A stretch of DNA of 64,000 nt from Lithodes maja (Eukaryota > Arthropoda > Malacostraca > Decapoda > Lithodidae): the NCBI GenBank assembly GCA_037953745.1, contig JBAKBP010003109.1:96406-160405 (forward strand). Direction: 5' to 3'. Position numbers and translations under genes: made by a program. Positions 32,435 to 44,739 of the stretch are shown one piece after another. The notes beneath the pieces were generated by a model. That model saw only the letters and a list, made by a program, of their open reading frames with translations, searched no databases and was not told the origin of the DNA. The first letter of the stretch is position 1; the number at the start of each line of letters is the position of its first letter.

Positions 32435-33388
32435 CACCATATGGTAGAGATGTGACCAATAAATTAATAAATCAATATACTCAGTCTACGAAACGACAGT
32501 ATCAAACACATTGGCAAGCCTTTACTTCTTCGATCATTAATACAAAACAAACTGTGCCCTCAGTGGTGTTAGTTTTTAATTATTTGAATTATCTGTTTGA
32601 GCAGAAACGTTTATCTGTGGTAACGTTAAAAAATCACTTAACTGCGATTAGAGTGCCCTTTTTAGACCTTACAGGTCTCTCCATACCGGTAGCGGAGGAA
32701 ACAGGTTTTATGAGAGCATGTTTTAAACTCCGCCCACCTCCCCGTCAGCTCATGCCTACTTGGTCTCTGGACAAAGCATTGTCTTTACTTCACTCTTGTC
32801 TGTACCAAAATACTGCAGATTTTGCATTACTCTTAAAAAAGGCTGTATTCCTTTTGGCTTTGGCCACCGGGAACAGAGTGTCTGAGCTGGCGGCGATGAG
32901 CAACACACCTAATTGCCTTAGGTTTGGTAGACTTAATGAATGTCTTCACATTGCACCTTCCCCAGGATTTGTAGCCAAGAATGAGCACAGTGCACACATG
33001 TTTTCGGAGTTCACTGTGCCGGCGTTAAAAAGGGGATAGGTGTGCACCATAATCTATGTCCAGTGCAAGCTCTAACCAAATATTTGAGAGTAGCTCCTCT
33101 AAACCCCCAAGGTGCTTTGTGGGTAGCAAGTACGGGTAAACGTTTACTGAAACGGAGATTGGCTTCTCTTTTGGTCGAAGTCATTGAAACGAGTATTCCC
33201 GGCATTGTGGGTAGGGCCCACGATTTACGCAAATGGTCAGCCTCTTTACGTTTCCTGAAGAACTTTTCAGTAGAAGATATTACGTCCACACATTTGTGGG
33301 CTTCTAATCATACGTTTTTGACTAGATACTTGTCAGTTGCTCTAGACAAACCTTCCTTACCATGTATAGCTTTAAGGCAGAGGGTCTA
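32410..33388 (+). pseudogene. DIRS-A copy 1 tyrosine recombinase
   Basis: The N-terminal core-binding part reads YTQSTKRQYQTHWQAF and VVTLKNHLTAIR. The catalytic part has ALATGNRVSELAAM (first Arg at 32875-32877), AHDLRKWSASLRFL (His 33219-33221, Arg 33228-33230) and TFLTRYLSVAL (Tyr 33327-33329). These are the Arg...HxxR...Tyr residues of tyrosine recombinases, which in DIRS elements integrate a circular DNA copy. A small indel near 33035 (copy 2 differs here) shifts the frame after VPALKRG, so the last 115 residues are in another frame. Otherwise the catalytic set is complete. Confidence 0.9.
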
Positions 33389-33727
33389 GGTGGCCCTTCA
33401 GTCACTTTTGTTTACTTTCAAGAAAAGGGGGGGGGGGGGGTGCAGTCAGTGTAACATAGGACACCCTAGACCCCGCCGGAGTGTAAGAGCTGTGATACAA
33501 ATTATGGATAATGTGATATGAAAATTTCTCTGTTCTATTCAGGGCGAGAAATTGTGCTAGTACAATGTTAGTACAAACAACAGGGTTGTTATAGTAGTTT
33601 TAGCTATGAAAGCAATTTAGTATTAAACAGTGGAGATATTTTGTAAAATATTTCCACGAATATTATGGGGTTTATTATGGGCACATGTAAACTTATAACT
33701 TGTTATTTTTGTCACCACTCATTGAGT
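33389..33727 (+). other. DIRS-A copy 1 3' region with poly-G tract
   Basis: After the recombinase comes a run of 14 G (33427-33440), then TGCAGTCAGTGTAACATAGG and an AT-rich stretch, collinear with copy 2 (61176-61640). No gene. It ends abruptly at DIRS-G copy 2; the ICR and 3' terminal repeat present in copy 2 are missing. Confidence 0.75.
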
Positions 33728-34075
33728 GGGAGGTTTGACGTACCTCCCAACCTACCAAATAGGAAAACCTACTATTTGGTAGTAGTCTTGGAAAATCCAA
33801 CGTCAAGGCTATTAACCTAATTGCAATGACGACTTGTCTATTTTGACTGCTATGTCGTCATTCCAACCGCGGTTAAAAAGAAAACGTCTAGAGTCTACTC
33901 CTTATCTTGCTCTAGGAGACGTTGTACATTAACCAAAACTACCACCGAAGGTGAAAAAAGCATTAGAAGAGAAGAAAAAGGGGTTTACCTTAGTTACCGC
34001 TCAAGGCCCATCCCGTGTTCCGTCATGCGCCGATCCCTGTCGAACGTGCGCATGAGCGACCCTCTCTTGTTATCA
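33728..34075 (-). repeat. DIRS-G copy 2 inverted terminal repeat, 3' side
   Basis: Starts GGGAGGTTTGACGTACCTCC as in copy 1 and is inverted relative to 41626-41927, except for the outer ~45 bases that exist only on this end. Confidence 0.9.
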
Positions 34076-34135
34076 CATCTCACGTCAGCAGAAGAACGCG
34101 GATGGGCAGGGGTCCGGCGTGAGGGAGGGTATTAT

Positions 34136-34251
34136 GTACGTTGGATTTTCCAAGACTACTACCAAATAGTAGGTTTTCCTATTTGGTAGGTTGGGAGGTA
34201 CGTCAAACCTCCCAATTTGTTAGTAGTCTTGGCAAATCCAACGTCAAGGCT
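34136..34251 (-). repeat. DIRS-G copy 2 internal complementary region (ICR)
   Basis: Same structure as at 9974-10087: complements of the outermost 3' and 5' ends joined head to head (junction ACCTCCCAATTTGTTAG). Confidence 0.85.
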
Positions 34252-34630
34252 GCATAACAAATAGGAGGAGGACATCCAAGCCCAACCTACCAAAAACCAA
34301 TGCATAAAACAAAAGTATGAATGACAAAGACACAATTTAAACAAGAGAGTCTAATAAAAGAGTGAAAAACTGAGGAGTAGCTAAAAAGAACAGTTTTAAC
34401 ACATGCCCGTCATTCATAGTAATGCAAAAACATAGACTTGTCTGAAACCAAAAAGGTACTGTACCCAAAACCCTTTTCTTCAAAAACCAACAAAAACACT
34501 GAACACAAGAACAAAACACAATTTTCAATGTGGCAAAAACACTTATGTACTGTATACATATAACATAATCCCAAACTTGTAATCCAGTGTTGCAAACCCG
34601 TACACTCCCCCCCCCCCCCCCCCCCCTTTG

Positions 34631-36070
34631 TCACATAAAACAAAGGAAAAGAACGAGGGACAAGGGGGGAAGACCAGGGATCTTCGCCAGAGCACCAGGA
34701 AACACGACCCCCGAGAGCAAGCACCAGCCGAGGGGGTCGAACACTGGACACGGAGAGGTAGGAGGAGATGAAGGAATTGATAGAAGACCCACAAAAACCG
34801 CTGAGGCGAAGGCAGGGAAGAATCGACGTGGCAGGAACTGGAAGGAGGCAGCAAAGGATCTGACATCGTGCGCAGAACCCCTACAAACAGGGCGACGGGC
34901 ACGAACGGTCCGACTAACGCGGCGGCCCAACTGCACCAGCGAGAGCCTCCCACCTGTCCGAGGAGACACCCACACAGCAGGACCCGAAGGCGGCGCCACA
35001 GACGCAACAGAGGAGTGCAAGGCCGACACCGGGCACAACACATGGCGAGGACGCCCAAGCCGGAAAGCCTGGACGGCGAAAGGCCGGAAAGCGGGGGCCG
35101 CCCTCCCAAGTGTGGCAACAAAAGGAGGGGAGGAGGCGAACGAGACGCCATGCAAGGACGGGGAGAATCGCACGCAGTCCCGGGGCCATGACAATGCCGC
35201 TAGGGCAGACAACCGAACCCCAGTGGCCAGAGTGACAAGGAAGAGCGGACGCCCGAGCAACAGAACCGGCGGAGCGGCCCTTGTAGACGGGGGCGAAGCC
35301 AGAAGGACCAGAGCCCGCCCCAGATCCCACTGCGGAGGGACCTGGCGCGGAGGAGGTCGATCCCGGAAGGCAGCCGTCAGGAAGGAATCCAGCACCTGAG
35401 GCAGAACGACCAGCCCAGCGACGGACCCAAAGAGCCCCCGGACGGCAGACAAGTGGGTACGTATAGCGTCGACTCGAAAGTGACGCGGACGGAAGAGGTG
35501 AAACAAGGAGCGTAGGACGAGGGAAGGAGAGCCAACAGGCAGGCGAGCGGCCTGTAGCCACCTAGGAAAAGACCTCCAGCGGGACCCGGAAGGCCCCCAA
35601 GGAGAAGACGGCCAGGAACGCTGCAGGAAGTCAGGCAGGGCCCGGGACCGGGAGCCACCGTGCCACATGAACAAGCACGATGCGAAGGCCAACGAGGCCC
35701 GCAGGTCCCCAACCGAGCCCAAGCGGAAGCCGGAGACAGGGAGAGGGACCGGACTCGGGCACCACCGCGGCAACCGGGCGGACCAAGCCCGTGCCGGCCA
35801 CGGAGGCGCGAGGAGCCCGACGCAGCCGTGGGACAGCCGCAGCCTCGCGAGGACTGGGCACAGCAACAGCGCGTCTGGGGGCGGAAAGATGGATATCGAC
35901 CGCCACCCGTACCAGGCCACCATGAAAGCGGCCGGACCCCCCCTGGAGCGCGAGGCCGGAGGGAGAGGTCCAAAGGCAACCGGCGCGGCACCCCCGAAGC
36001 GAACAAGGCGACCTCCGGAACACCGCAGGAAGCCGCGAGGTCGACGAACACAGTCCGGAGCAACGCCCAT
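34631..36070 (-). pseudogene. DIRS-G copy 2 methyltransferase-like plus tyrosine recombinase frame
   Basis: One minus-strand frame of 479 codons spans WRSISIFPPPDALLLC and LAPPWPARAW (methyltransferase-like region), FRVDAIRTHLSAVRG and PPPRQVPPQWDLGRAL (recombinase core-binding part), LATGVRLSALAAL (first catalytic Arg region) and AHDVRSFAASFQFL (HxxR). The region with the catalytic Tyr is in another frame. Arg and HxxR are preserved although Asn, Lys and Glu positions have been replaced. The long open frame is helped by scarcity of A, since stop codons need it, so openness is not proof of function. Confidence 0.7.
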
Positions 36071-36109
36071 TCAACAAGAACGCCCTGCCCCCACGACAGG
36101 GCGGCCGCC

Positions 36110-36420
36110 CACAGGGTGGCAGGCCCGGGCAGGGAGGAGGCATGCAAGGAGAAGGGGTGCCGGGCCGCGAGGAAGAACAACTCCACCGAGACCCCCAATA
36201 GAGTCAACGACCTGGAGGAACCCCCGCAGAAGGAAAACAGGGGACAGCCTGTCTGAGTGTCTAACCCGAAGGCCACCGACTGACCCCGAAGGGCCAGCGC
36301 GTGGTCCCGCAGGAAGAACAGAGGAACCAACAGTCCGAGGGCATAGACGGGTAAGTGGAGGGAGACCCACCCATCTGCCAGGAAGTGGACGGCCCAGGGT
36401 CGATCGGGAACCCCACCCAA
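36110..36420 (-). pseudogene. DIRS-G copy 2 RNase H region
   Basis: Minus strand reads YALGLLVPLFFLRDHALALRG then QSVAFGLDTQTGCPLFSF, aligning with ELLVPLYFLQAHGSTLRG then KSVAFRMDNLNAVHC of DIRS-A. Asn in the catalytic neighbourhood became Thr. Degenerate. Confidence 0.65.
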
Positions 36421-36617
36421 CCTCGCTCGACGGATCTGTGGCTACCCAGACCGTCGGCGGGGGGGCGGACCAGGGCACAGCCGCAGAGAGCGAGCCCGGA
36501 GCAACCCAGAGACCGAAGCGTCAGCGAACGGGACGCAGGAGCGGCAGGAGCCGAACCAGAGGGGCAATGGAAACACCACGGGGCCCATGAGGAGGAGGCG
36601 GAGTAGCCGGAGGCTCC

Positions 36618-37556
36618 CTAAGGAAAGGGGCAGAGCGGCCCAAAGCAGCGAACCCACGAACGAGTCGCAGAGCCACCCCAGGAGGGAGACCGAGTGCAAA
36701 CACGGCGAAGACCTTCCACCGAAGGTGCACCGCGGGCGGCAGACCCCGGGTCACCGTAGCGCCGGACAAAACCCATGCGAGACCGACCCATGGCACGACA
36801 CGCGACGGGGTCAAGCGTGAATTGGGAACACCAAAAGGGGAACCCGAACCGTGCGACGGTGCGAACGACTGTGAGGGCGTCGCCAACGCACAGGCCGAGG
36901 GCTTCGGAAACTACCAACCAGACGGCCAAGGAAAACAGGAGCGGGAGCCCGCTCCTGAGGAGAGGACCCAGAGCCTGCCCCACATGTGCGGAGAAGATCC
37001 GCGGCGCGATGTGGAGACCGAAGGGAAGGCCGGCGAACAGGAACACACGATCGGAAGGCTGAACGGCCAAGAATCGCCGGAAGAGAGGATGGAGAGGAAC
37101 GAGCCAAGACGCATCCTGGAGGGCCAGCGATACAACCCACGACAGAGGGCACAGGGCCAGGCGGACCAGGGGCACCGGCAGCATCCGAAACCGTGTGTGC
37201 ACGACGCGCCCGTTGAGGGCCGACAGAACCACCAACGGCCGCATCGCGACGCAGTTCGTCGACGGGACCAGAAAGACACGGGAGAGGAAAACCGGGCGAC
37301 CGGCGATCAACCCCCTCGACGCTACCCAGCTCGGGCATGGAAGTGAGCACGTGGGCCACCTCCGAAGAGATGGACCGGCGTTGGTGACAAGAGCGGAAAG
37401 GGGGTCGAGACGTCCACCACCAGGGGAGACCCCACCGCGCAACCCGCCGCCCCCAACGTCCCTCGCGGCAACCGAGGAGCGCAAGGGCAAAAACAACCCG
37501 AGGGAGCACCCGAGAGGAGGGGAGCGACCCGGTCGGCCAGGCGAGAAGGAGAACAA
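36618..37556 (-). pseudogene. DIRS-G copy 2 reverse transcriptase, both YLDD aspartates lost
   Basis: A single minus-strand frame covers RPLVVLSALNGRV, CPLSWVVSLALQDASWLVPL, GLPFGLHIAPRIFSAHVGQAL and SLAVWLVVSEALGLC (about 36926), followed by GFPFWCSQFTLDPVACRAMG. Compared with DIRS-A, the motif A Asp in SLDLTDAYW is Ala, Tyr is Ser, and YLDDW is SLAVW. Copy 1 has SLADW, so the second Asp was lost separately. All these changes replace A in the codon with C or T. The enzyme cannot be active. Confidence 0.78.
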
Positions 37557-37574
37557 GGAGGCCGACCCAGAGAA

Positions 37575-40276
37575 CTACACATTGTGTTGACGCGGAGGTA
37601 CCCTCGGTACGGGCCGTGCGGGCACGAGCGCCACGTCGACCTCTACCCCCCCCCCCCCCCAACCCCAGGCCGGCGCGGGGCAGACCACGTCGAAGGGCGG
37701 CCGGAAGTGGAAGACCGGCCAGCCCCGACACAGCGGGGATGAAAGGGGCAAGAACAGAAGGGCGAGGCGGAATCGACGCACTGGCCTGCAACGACCCAGT
37801 CCTGCGGCCGCGCAAGGCGGCAGCACTCGTAGCAGCACCCCGAAGAGGACCGGCAGAAGGACGGGACTGAGAAGACCCCGCTTGCGACACAGCACGACGG
37901 GGCGAGACGGAAGCAGGGACCGCAACGACACAGCGCGTCGTCGCGTGTCGGAAGCAGGGGCCGCCGACAGAGAAGCGAGCATACCCAAGCAACCAGCTGA
38001 AACAACCCCGACGTATATAGCGCAGAGTACAACAAACCCTGACGAATATCCAAGGGGGCCGGCCGGCAGAACGAGGACCGCACTGTCGGGCGGCGCCGAG
38101 TTGCCGCGCACAAAACCGCCTGCAGCTCGGGAACCAAAGACACCGTGAGCCGAAGGTGGACCCGCAGAACGCGGTCCAAACCCTCGCGAAGAGCGCCTGG
38201 CGCAGACGCCCCGAAAAGCCGCAGGCGGGGACAGACGGCTGGAGGGAACCGAAAGACAAGACAAGAAGTCCGTCACCCTCTGTCGCAAGGGAAAAACCGT
38301 GGCGACAGAGGCCTGACCCGGGTGAGAGAAGAACGGGTAGCAATAGAACAAAGTCCAAGAATGGGCGCGCCCATCCAGGACCAGAACGCGCCGGCCAACC
38401 TGCCGACAGACACAAGAGGAGGCAAAAGCAGGGACGAACCTAGTCCAACGTCAAGGCTAGTAACCTAAGGGAGGGACCGAAGGAGAGCCGTCGACGGAAC
38501 GGTATGAAGGCGAAGGCCACAGCAAACCAGGCCTCCAAGGGGAGAGGGCGACCGAGCATGACGGCGAAGCCAGGCGTACCGGCGTCGCACAAACCCACCC
38601 CACAGGAGGACAGACCCGTCAAAACAGCCAGGGACTGAACAGCCGGAAGGAGGGCAGCGCGGCTGAAGTCTGACCAGAGCGTAGGCCTGCAGAAGGGAGC
38701 GGGACCGGAGCAGGGGTAGGAAGGGCGAGGCGCCGAGGGTGAGGCACCGCCAAGAAGCGCGAGAAGAGGGAGGCGTCCAACGACGCCAAGCACCCGTCGA
38801 AGCGTGACACAACCCAGCCCTGCAAAGCCAACAATCGAACCGAGAGAGGCGACCCCCCCCCCCCCCACCCAGAAGGGTCGGCCCGCAGGGACAAGCGGGA
38901 GCGGGAGCGAGACCCACGACACGAACCAGCAGCGTCGCGGCCCAAGGAAGGCGAGCGACGACGGCCGTGCCGCCATAGAGGGACCCGTCCCCAAACACGA
39001 ACGGCCGAGGGGGAAACAGCACCATCCCCCTCTTCCAGCGACACGACAGCTCCCGAGAAAAAGGGGACCCCGAAACCTCACCGAGGCAAGAGGAGGGGTA
39101 CCCCCCAGGCGAGACGGGAAGTGAAGGGCAGGAAGAGAAGGAGGAGGAGCAGGACGACGGGAGGGGGAAGGCTGGCCGGGTGAAAGGAGGCCAGAAGGAG
39201 CCGCGGGGGGAAACAGAGCAAGGACCCCCGGGGCTGAGAGAACAGGGCGGCCCGACACCGAGGAGGAGGAGGGAGGGACCCCCACCGTGGGACGAGACCG
39301 CGAAGGAAGAAGAGGCACTGAAGCAGGTGAAGTAGGAGAAGCAACGACACCCAGGCGGACCCTCCTGGACAGTGCAGGAGGGAGCAGAGGGCCAGCGACA
39401 GCACGAACAACCGCGCGCGGAGAGGACAACGTAAGAGGAAGTCGTCTGGGCAAGGAAAGCGGGCGGAAGGGAGGAGAGCCCCTATCCGTAGAGGCCAGGG
39501 GAGGGCGCATAGGAGCAGAGCCGCCAACCCCGGCCTCAGGGCGAGAACCAAGACGAGGGCGACGGGCGACGTCAAGGTGAGCAGGAGGACGACGAGGGGC
39601 AGTAGCGAGGCGAGCGTGGAGGCTTAAGTTGACCAGGAGCGTAGGGGAACCATATGATACCCAGCTCGCCTTGTACCATTTGTGCCAACCCCAGATGGGA
39701 CGGCACAACGTCGTCCACGAATTCCAGGTACCTATTTACAGCTAGGTGAACTGAGGCTAACACACGAAAGGAGACAAGCCCAATTCGCACCGCCCGGTCT
39801 GGGAGTGAACCCCCGACCCCTCGTGTGTGAGACGAGAGCTCCACCTACGAGGCTACGGGCTGTGGTGAACGGCCGGCAGTCGGGTCAGGGATACCCAGGG
39901 TGACGCGGAACCGGGCGGCAACAAATGCCGGGGAACGGCGGCCCACAGGCCCAATGTGGCGGGAGACCATCGGCCACACCGACGGAAGGGAAGCAGAGGC
40001 CACAGCCGCCGCCGAGGAACCAGGGCCATGGAGCAGCACAACCACCAGGGCCAGACACGGGCCACACAGAGCAGGGAGGTAGGCCGTAGAGGACACAAAG
40101 AGCGAGTGGCGCAAGCAGGACATGTGGCTCACCAAGCACGGGGAGCGACAACCAAGGCGAAAGCAAAGCAGCCGACCAGCACGAGAAGAACACACACCAG
40201 AATCAGCACGACGAAGGTGTAAGTGGAGAGAATGTCCAAGAAGAACCAGGGAAGGAGCATGGGGAAACAGGAACAC
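37575..40276 (-). pseudogene. DIRS-G copy 2 presumed gag region, highly A-depleted
   Basis: Same situation as 13400-16115: long frames on both strands without recognisable domains, Leu/Pro/Arg/Ser-rich on the sense strand. It contains the SINE at 39650-39872. Differences from copy 1 are mainly T against another base on the plus strand. I do not support any single protein here. Confidence 0.5.
39650..39872 (-). repeat. tRNA-derived SINE inside DIRS-G copy 2 (better preserved)
   Basis: Minus-strand tRNA-like head with an anticodon-arm-like CTCGT-CTCACAC-ACGAG (five perfect pairs, seven-base loop, would-be anticodon CAC), a GGGTTCACTCCC B-box-like element, and the same body as at 15470-15692. 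It is closer to a tRNA than copy 1 is, so it gives the ancestral state at sites where the copies differ. Confidence 0.78.
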
Positions 40277-40504
40277 ACATGCAAACAGGTATCTGTACTC
40301 ACCCTAAACCGGGAGCACAGAGGTAGGTGAGGAGGGCGGCCGAGGCGGAAGAGCACCAGCAGAACCTGCGAAGATGGAGAAAGTGTTAACCACCACTCAA
40401 CATCTTACATGCAGGGCCTATAACACCAGGAAAGTGCATACACCAATATAGTATCAGGCAACAATATGACACAAAAAAGGGTCAACAGTGAAAGCCAACT
40501 ATAA

Positions 40505-41625
40505 CCGCAAATTTGCGGGCCAATAGAGGTAGATCCGTACCGACACAAACCTCCCACATCGTCACGCGACCCCCCAGCGATCTCCCCAAATTTGCGGGGA
40601 GCCGAAACGACCCAGAGGGCCGAATCGAGCACTCCGCAAATTTGCGGGTACGGCCAAGAGGGCCCGGTGCCGAACAAGCGAGAGGGGCGTCTAGGAAAAC
40701 CAAAAAAGGCCGGCAAACAAGCGTCAACTCCTTATGAACTCCAAGCGAAGATGACCGTGACCATCTAGCTGAGCAGTGTCTTCCTTGATAATATCCTGAC
40801 TCGACCGGTCAAGGGAGAGGCAAGGAAGGCACACCAGGGGAGAGGAGGCACATACCCTGGGAACCACCCAACCCACAGAGATAGAGCAAAGCCCATGAGG
40901 AGAAGTGGCAGGTTGGGTGGTTTGGCACAACAGGGGCCCCCGTGGGGTACCCCAGGATTGGGCAAAAGTGATGAAAGGATGGAGGTGAAAACAGGAAGGG
41001 AAACACAAAAAACCAGTAATGAAACTGGTGAGAAAAAGGGTGGCCTAGCCGCGAGTAGAGAATGTGTCAGGGGCGAAAAAACCCTGTGGAGTGAGGGAGA
41101 GGCCCCCGTGGGGTACCTCTGGGTATCACGAACCACTAAGCGCCCAGGCCCTTGAGACACAGTGAAGGCTCGAAAGGGGGGACTCGGGAATAACGCTAGT
41201 TATGCGGCTGACACAAACTCTACAAACAGCACCGCCACCACGAAATCTCAGGTTGTGAACCAACTGTACACCTAGGCTATGAAAATATGAGAACTCATAA
41301 GGGCATAGCAATTCCTGAATGATAAACAAGCTAGGCTAATTGAAGCTAAAAGCTAAACTATGCCCAGACTAACAGGAAAAAAGAATATGAAAAGAGAAAG
41401 AATGAAAACATATAGACGGGGAACGCCAAGCGCCCCCGTACCTACGGTAGCTATTTCCACACGCGTCTCCATTAAACACACTGAGGAGCCCATTTAGGTG
41501 TGTCCTAGATCACGTAACATCTGTCTAGCAAAAAGAAGGCCAGAAAAGCCGAAACGAACCTAAAACAGGGTGAATTGAAGGAGCACAACAAAAGCGGACT
41601 CAATCAATGGAGGCGCGTGAAAAAA
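40505..41625 (-). other. DIRS-G copy 2 leader with CCGCAAATTTGCGG palindromes
   Basis: Two perfect and one imperfect copies of the palindrome lie between 40505 and about 40650. The remainder matches 20840-21818. No gene seen. Confidence 0.65.
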
Positions 41626-41927
41626 TGATAACAAGAGAGGGTCGCTCATGCGCACGTTCGACAGGGATCGGCGCATGACGGAACACGGGATGGGCCTTGA
41701 GCGGTAACTAAGGTAAACCCCTTTTTCTTCTCTTCTAATGCTTTTTTCACCTTCGGTGGTAGTTTTGGTTAATGTACAACGTCTCCTAGAGCAAGATAAG
41801 GAGTAGACTCTAGACGTTTTCTTTTTAACCGCGGTTGGAATGACGACATAGCAGTCAAAATAGACAAGTCGTCATTGCAATTAGGTTAATAGCCTTGACG
41901 TTGGATTTGCCAAGACTACTAACAAAT
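41626..41927 (-). repeat. DIRS-G copy 2 inverted terminal repeat, 5' side
   Basis: Reverse complement of the inner part of 33728-34075; ends ...GACTACTAACAAAT at 41927. Confidence 0.9.
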
Positions 41928-42689
41928 TCAAGCAATTTCATCTACAATTCAACATTACCCGCATATTAATGGATGATAAACATATCACTCCGAAGCTTAC
42001 CAAAATTCACACCGAACCTGACTCAATGCAATTTCTTGTTTGATCGCATCCTTCTATAATCTATCAAAAACATAATAAGATGTGAAACCAGATCAGAGAC
42101 TTGCAACATACAGTATATTCTCTGATCTTGTTTCGATAATGTACTATAAACTTAATAAACCTATCCCATTCCATGAGTCATGTACAGGCGCATCCAATAA
42201 GTCAGTGTCGGAGCATTTTAATAGCCTAACAATTTACGAAAGTGATATTTTAATAAGACAAACAAACACAGAATACATCTGGCAGCCTCACCATTGGTTT
42301 TCCCGCCAATTTCTTACGCCCAGGGAATCGTCCCGAATTATCTCCATAAGGCTAGTTAATTTTCATAAGAGGTCTTACCCTAAATAAATTATATCAGAGC
42401 ATGACTCAACATGATCTATGAGTATCCGAGATCAAGCTATGGTATAAAGAGATGAGAACACAGACTTATTGTATGCTTAAAACAAAAAAAAATTTTTTTA
42501 CTTTGCCCTCACATTTACATGTATTTCTTATAACTAATACTTAATCTATAACCTTGACATTCATTGTCCATCAAGCCCCAACCCTCGTGATCCGGCACAA
42601 TGTACATAAGGGACCACAAAATGCATACATATATAAGGTGAAGACATTGAGATGCCGCACTACCCTATCCTCCAGGAACTCTCATATTA
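41928..42689. other. AT-rich stretch without recognised feature
   Basis: No gene, repeat pair or terminal structure recognised. It lies between the end of DIRS-G copy 2 and the truncated gag of DIRS-C. It does not match the missing 3' part of DIRS-A copy 1. Confidence 0.4.
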
Positions 42690-44704
42690 GGACCAAAGGG
42701 AAGAGCTCCAAGCAGGTAGGCAGCCATACAAAAGAGGGCAGGAACTCGTAACACTACCAAGGACTCAAACATTTTATGTAAATCATCTTTAGTGACATAC
42801 TGTGACTCTCTAGATGCTATTGACTCCCCTTCTGACTCACTAGCACCGGCATTGGGGCTGAGCAGAGGATAAAAGTTCTGGCTCTTCCTGCTCCATCTCG
42901 CCTTCTTCCATCTCCTCCGTGGGTTGTTGTACCTCGGAGATGAGTCGCTGCTCAAAACCTGTCCAAGAGAGATCGGGGACAGAGGAAGAAAAGAGTTCAT
43001 GGGGAGTTATAACAGCGTTGTGATCAGTCTCTGCCGTGTTTTCTCTTGAGGGACCCGGTTGAGCTGGCCTAGGATGCCTCCACACCTCCCGGTCACTAGT
43101 GTCTACCCTGGGTTCTGCCCCATAATTACCACTGTCATAATGTAGGCTACACCCGCCGGTTACCCACAATACTGTTCCGTCAGTACCGACACAACCTGTG
43201 TCGGTACCCTACATTGACCCCCTTGAGATGGCACACGAGGTATTGAAAATTCCTGCCTAACTGAGCTAGACATTATAGTAATTTCATTCGAACTGTCCCT
43301 GGGAGTCGACTCAACATCATCCGTTCCCACCTCTGAGCTGCCAGATTGGACATTAGGCCTTATAGAGGTGGAAGCGGAGGAGGAAGGACGAGACCCCGGC
43401 TGATGCCGTCCGGGTTGCATTAGAAATTCCTGTGTTTGACGACTGCGTGGCTGAAGCCGTCGTGTCCGTCTTCCTCTTTTTGGTTTGAGATCTCGACGAT
43501 CCCGAGGATTTAGAGGACTGCTTGCGCGGCGACCTGGATCATCTTGTCCGGTCGTCACGTGGAGATGAAGACCGTGTCCTCTTGGAACGGCTGGGGTGGG
43601 GGGGGGGGGGGGTTGCCTTAGCTGTATCGCTGTCACTACTACTGATTAGTTCTTTTGACACTTTTTGCTTAGGCTTAGCTTTACTTGAACTTTTCCCTGA
43701 TGGGGTTTTTTAAATATTTTTTACAATAAGATATTCCCAAAGTTCTAGATCATCACAATTTAAGGCTTTGTGTGCTATATCCTTAGTATAAGAATTAAAG
43801 GTGGCTTTAATTTCAGAGAGAGCAATCTTACATGACTGGTCCTTATTGACTAGCAAGCCATTACGTAAGTCCGTACACACGCCGCATTTCTTGGACAGCC
43901 ATGTTCCTCGAGAGCGGTCTAAGCAATGAACACACTTAAGGGGACCGACCGGTTAATTTAGGCTTAAAAAACTTGAAATCCTGAAAATACCAATAGGTGT
44001 TTACTCAACAAGAGTCAACATCCCTTCATAAGCCAGTGAAATGTTATTAGTGAAAACCCATTGGAAATAGTTTTTTTTTATGTTTTCCAAACTTTTCCTG
44101 TACAGTAATTCTAAAAACGTTATATACCGAACTTTGAAATTAACATGCTCAGTAACTACTGGTCGTACGAGGAGCATACCTATATAAATAGAAATAGCGT
44201 AAGCTACTCTACAACCTCCCATACGCTTTATCTTCTACTTTGCCATGTTCCGGCGTAAAATATTGTAAATCTAAAAAACAAAAGTAAAAATGTTCACCTA
44301 ATTACCTTAGACTTTCACCTGTTTTTCTCAGAACCTATATTGCCGCACTATCGGATGTTATTCTACAGTTATTATTGGACCTATAGGAATGGTGTATATA
44401 CCATTGGAAAGGTAATTAAAAACACTAAAAGGCCTATAAAGCCAATTTACTCTAGTAATTTAATTTTGTTCACAATATGTCGTCAAAGTTGTAATTTTCT
44501 ATAAATATATTCGCCTGAATCCGTAATCACCTAAATTGAACAAATACACAAAATATATAAAATGTTTTTTATAGAAACTACAGATACACCTTTTGTGAGT
44601 TGTTTGATCACATAAAACATGTGCTATGGGGATTTCTGTAGGAGTTTATCATTTTCTGCAGTGCTATGATTTTCAATGATTTTTTACCTAAATTGCAAGA
44701 AAAA

Positions 44705-44739
<35 letters not shown>

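Larger units (their letters stand above)
22158..33727 (+). mobile_element. DIRS-A copy 1: DIRS-like retrotransposon, interrupted and 3' truncated
   Basis: Plus-strand element with 5' inverted repeat, long leader, gag, RT/RNase H/methyltransferase-like region, tyrosine recombinase and a poly-G tract. It is collinear with DIRS-A copy 2 (49408-62404). A Tigger-like foldback element sits in the leader and an RTE-like LINE in gag. It stops at 33727 against DIRS-G copy 2, losing its ICR and 3' repeat. Stops and frameshifts in gag and RT make it non-autonomous. Confidence 0.9.
33728..41927 (-). mobile_element. DIRS-G copy 2: uninterrupted DIRS-like element, A-depleted sense strand
   Basis: 8.2 kb, minus strand, collinear with copy 1 without the LINE. 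It has both inverted repeats (33728-34075, 41626-41927), an ICR (34136-34251), a poly-C tract of 20 (34607-34626), and the eroded YR, methyltransferase-like, RNase H and RT regions. By hand comparison the ends differ from copy 1 by about 1-1.5%, while the coding interior differs by about 4%, with most differences at T. It abuts the truncated end of DIRS-A copy 1. Confidence 0.88.
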
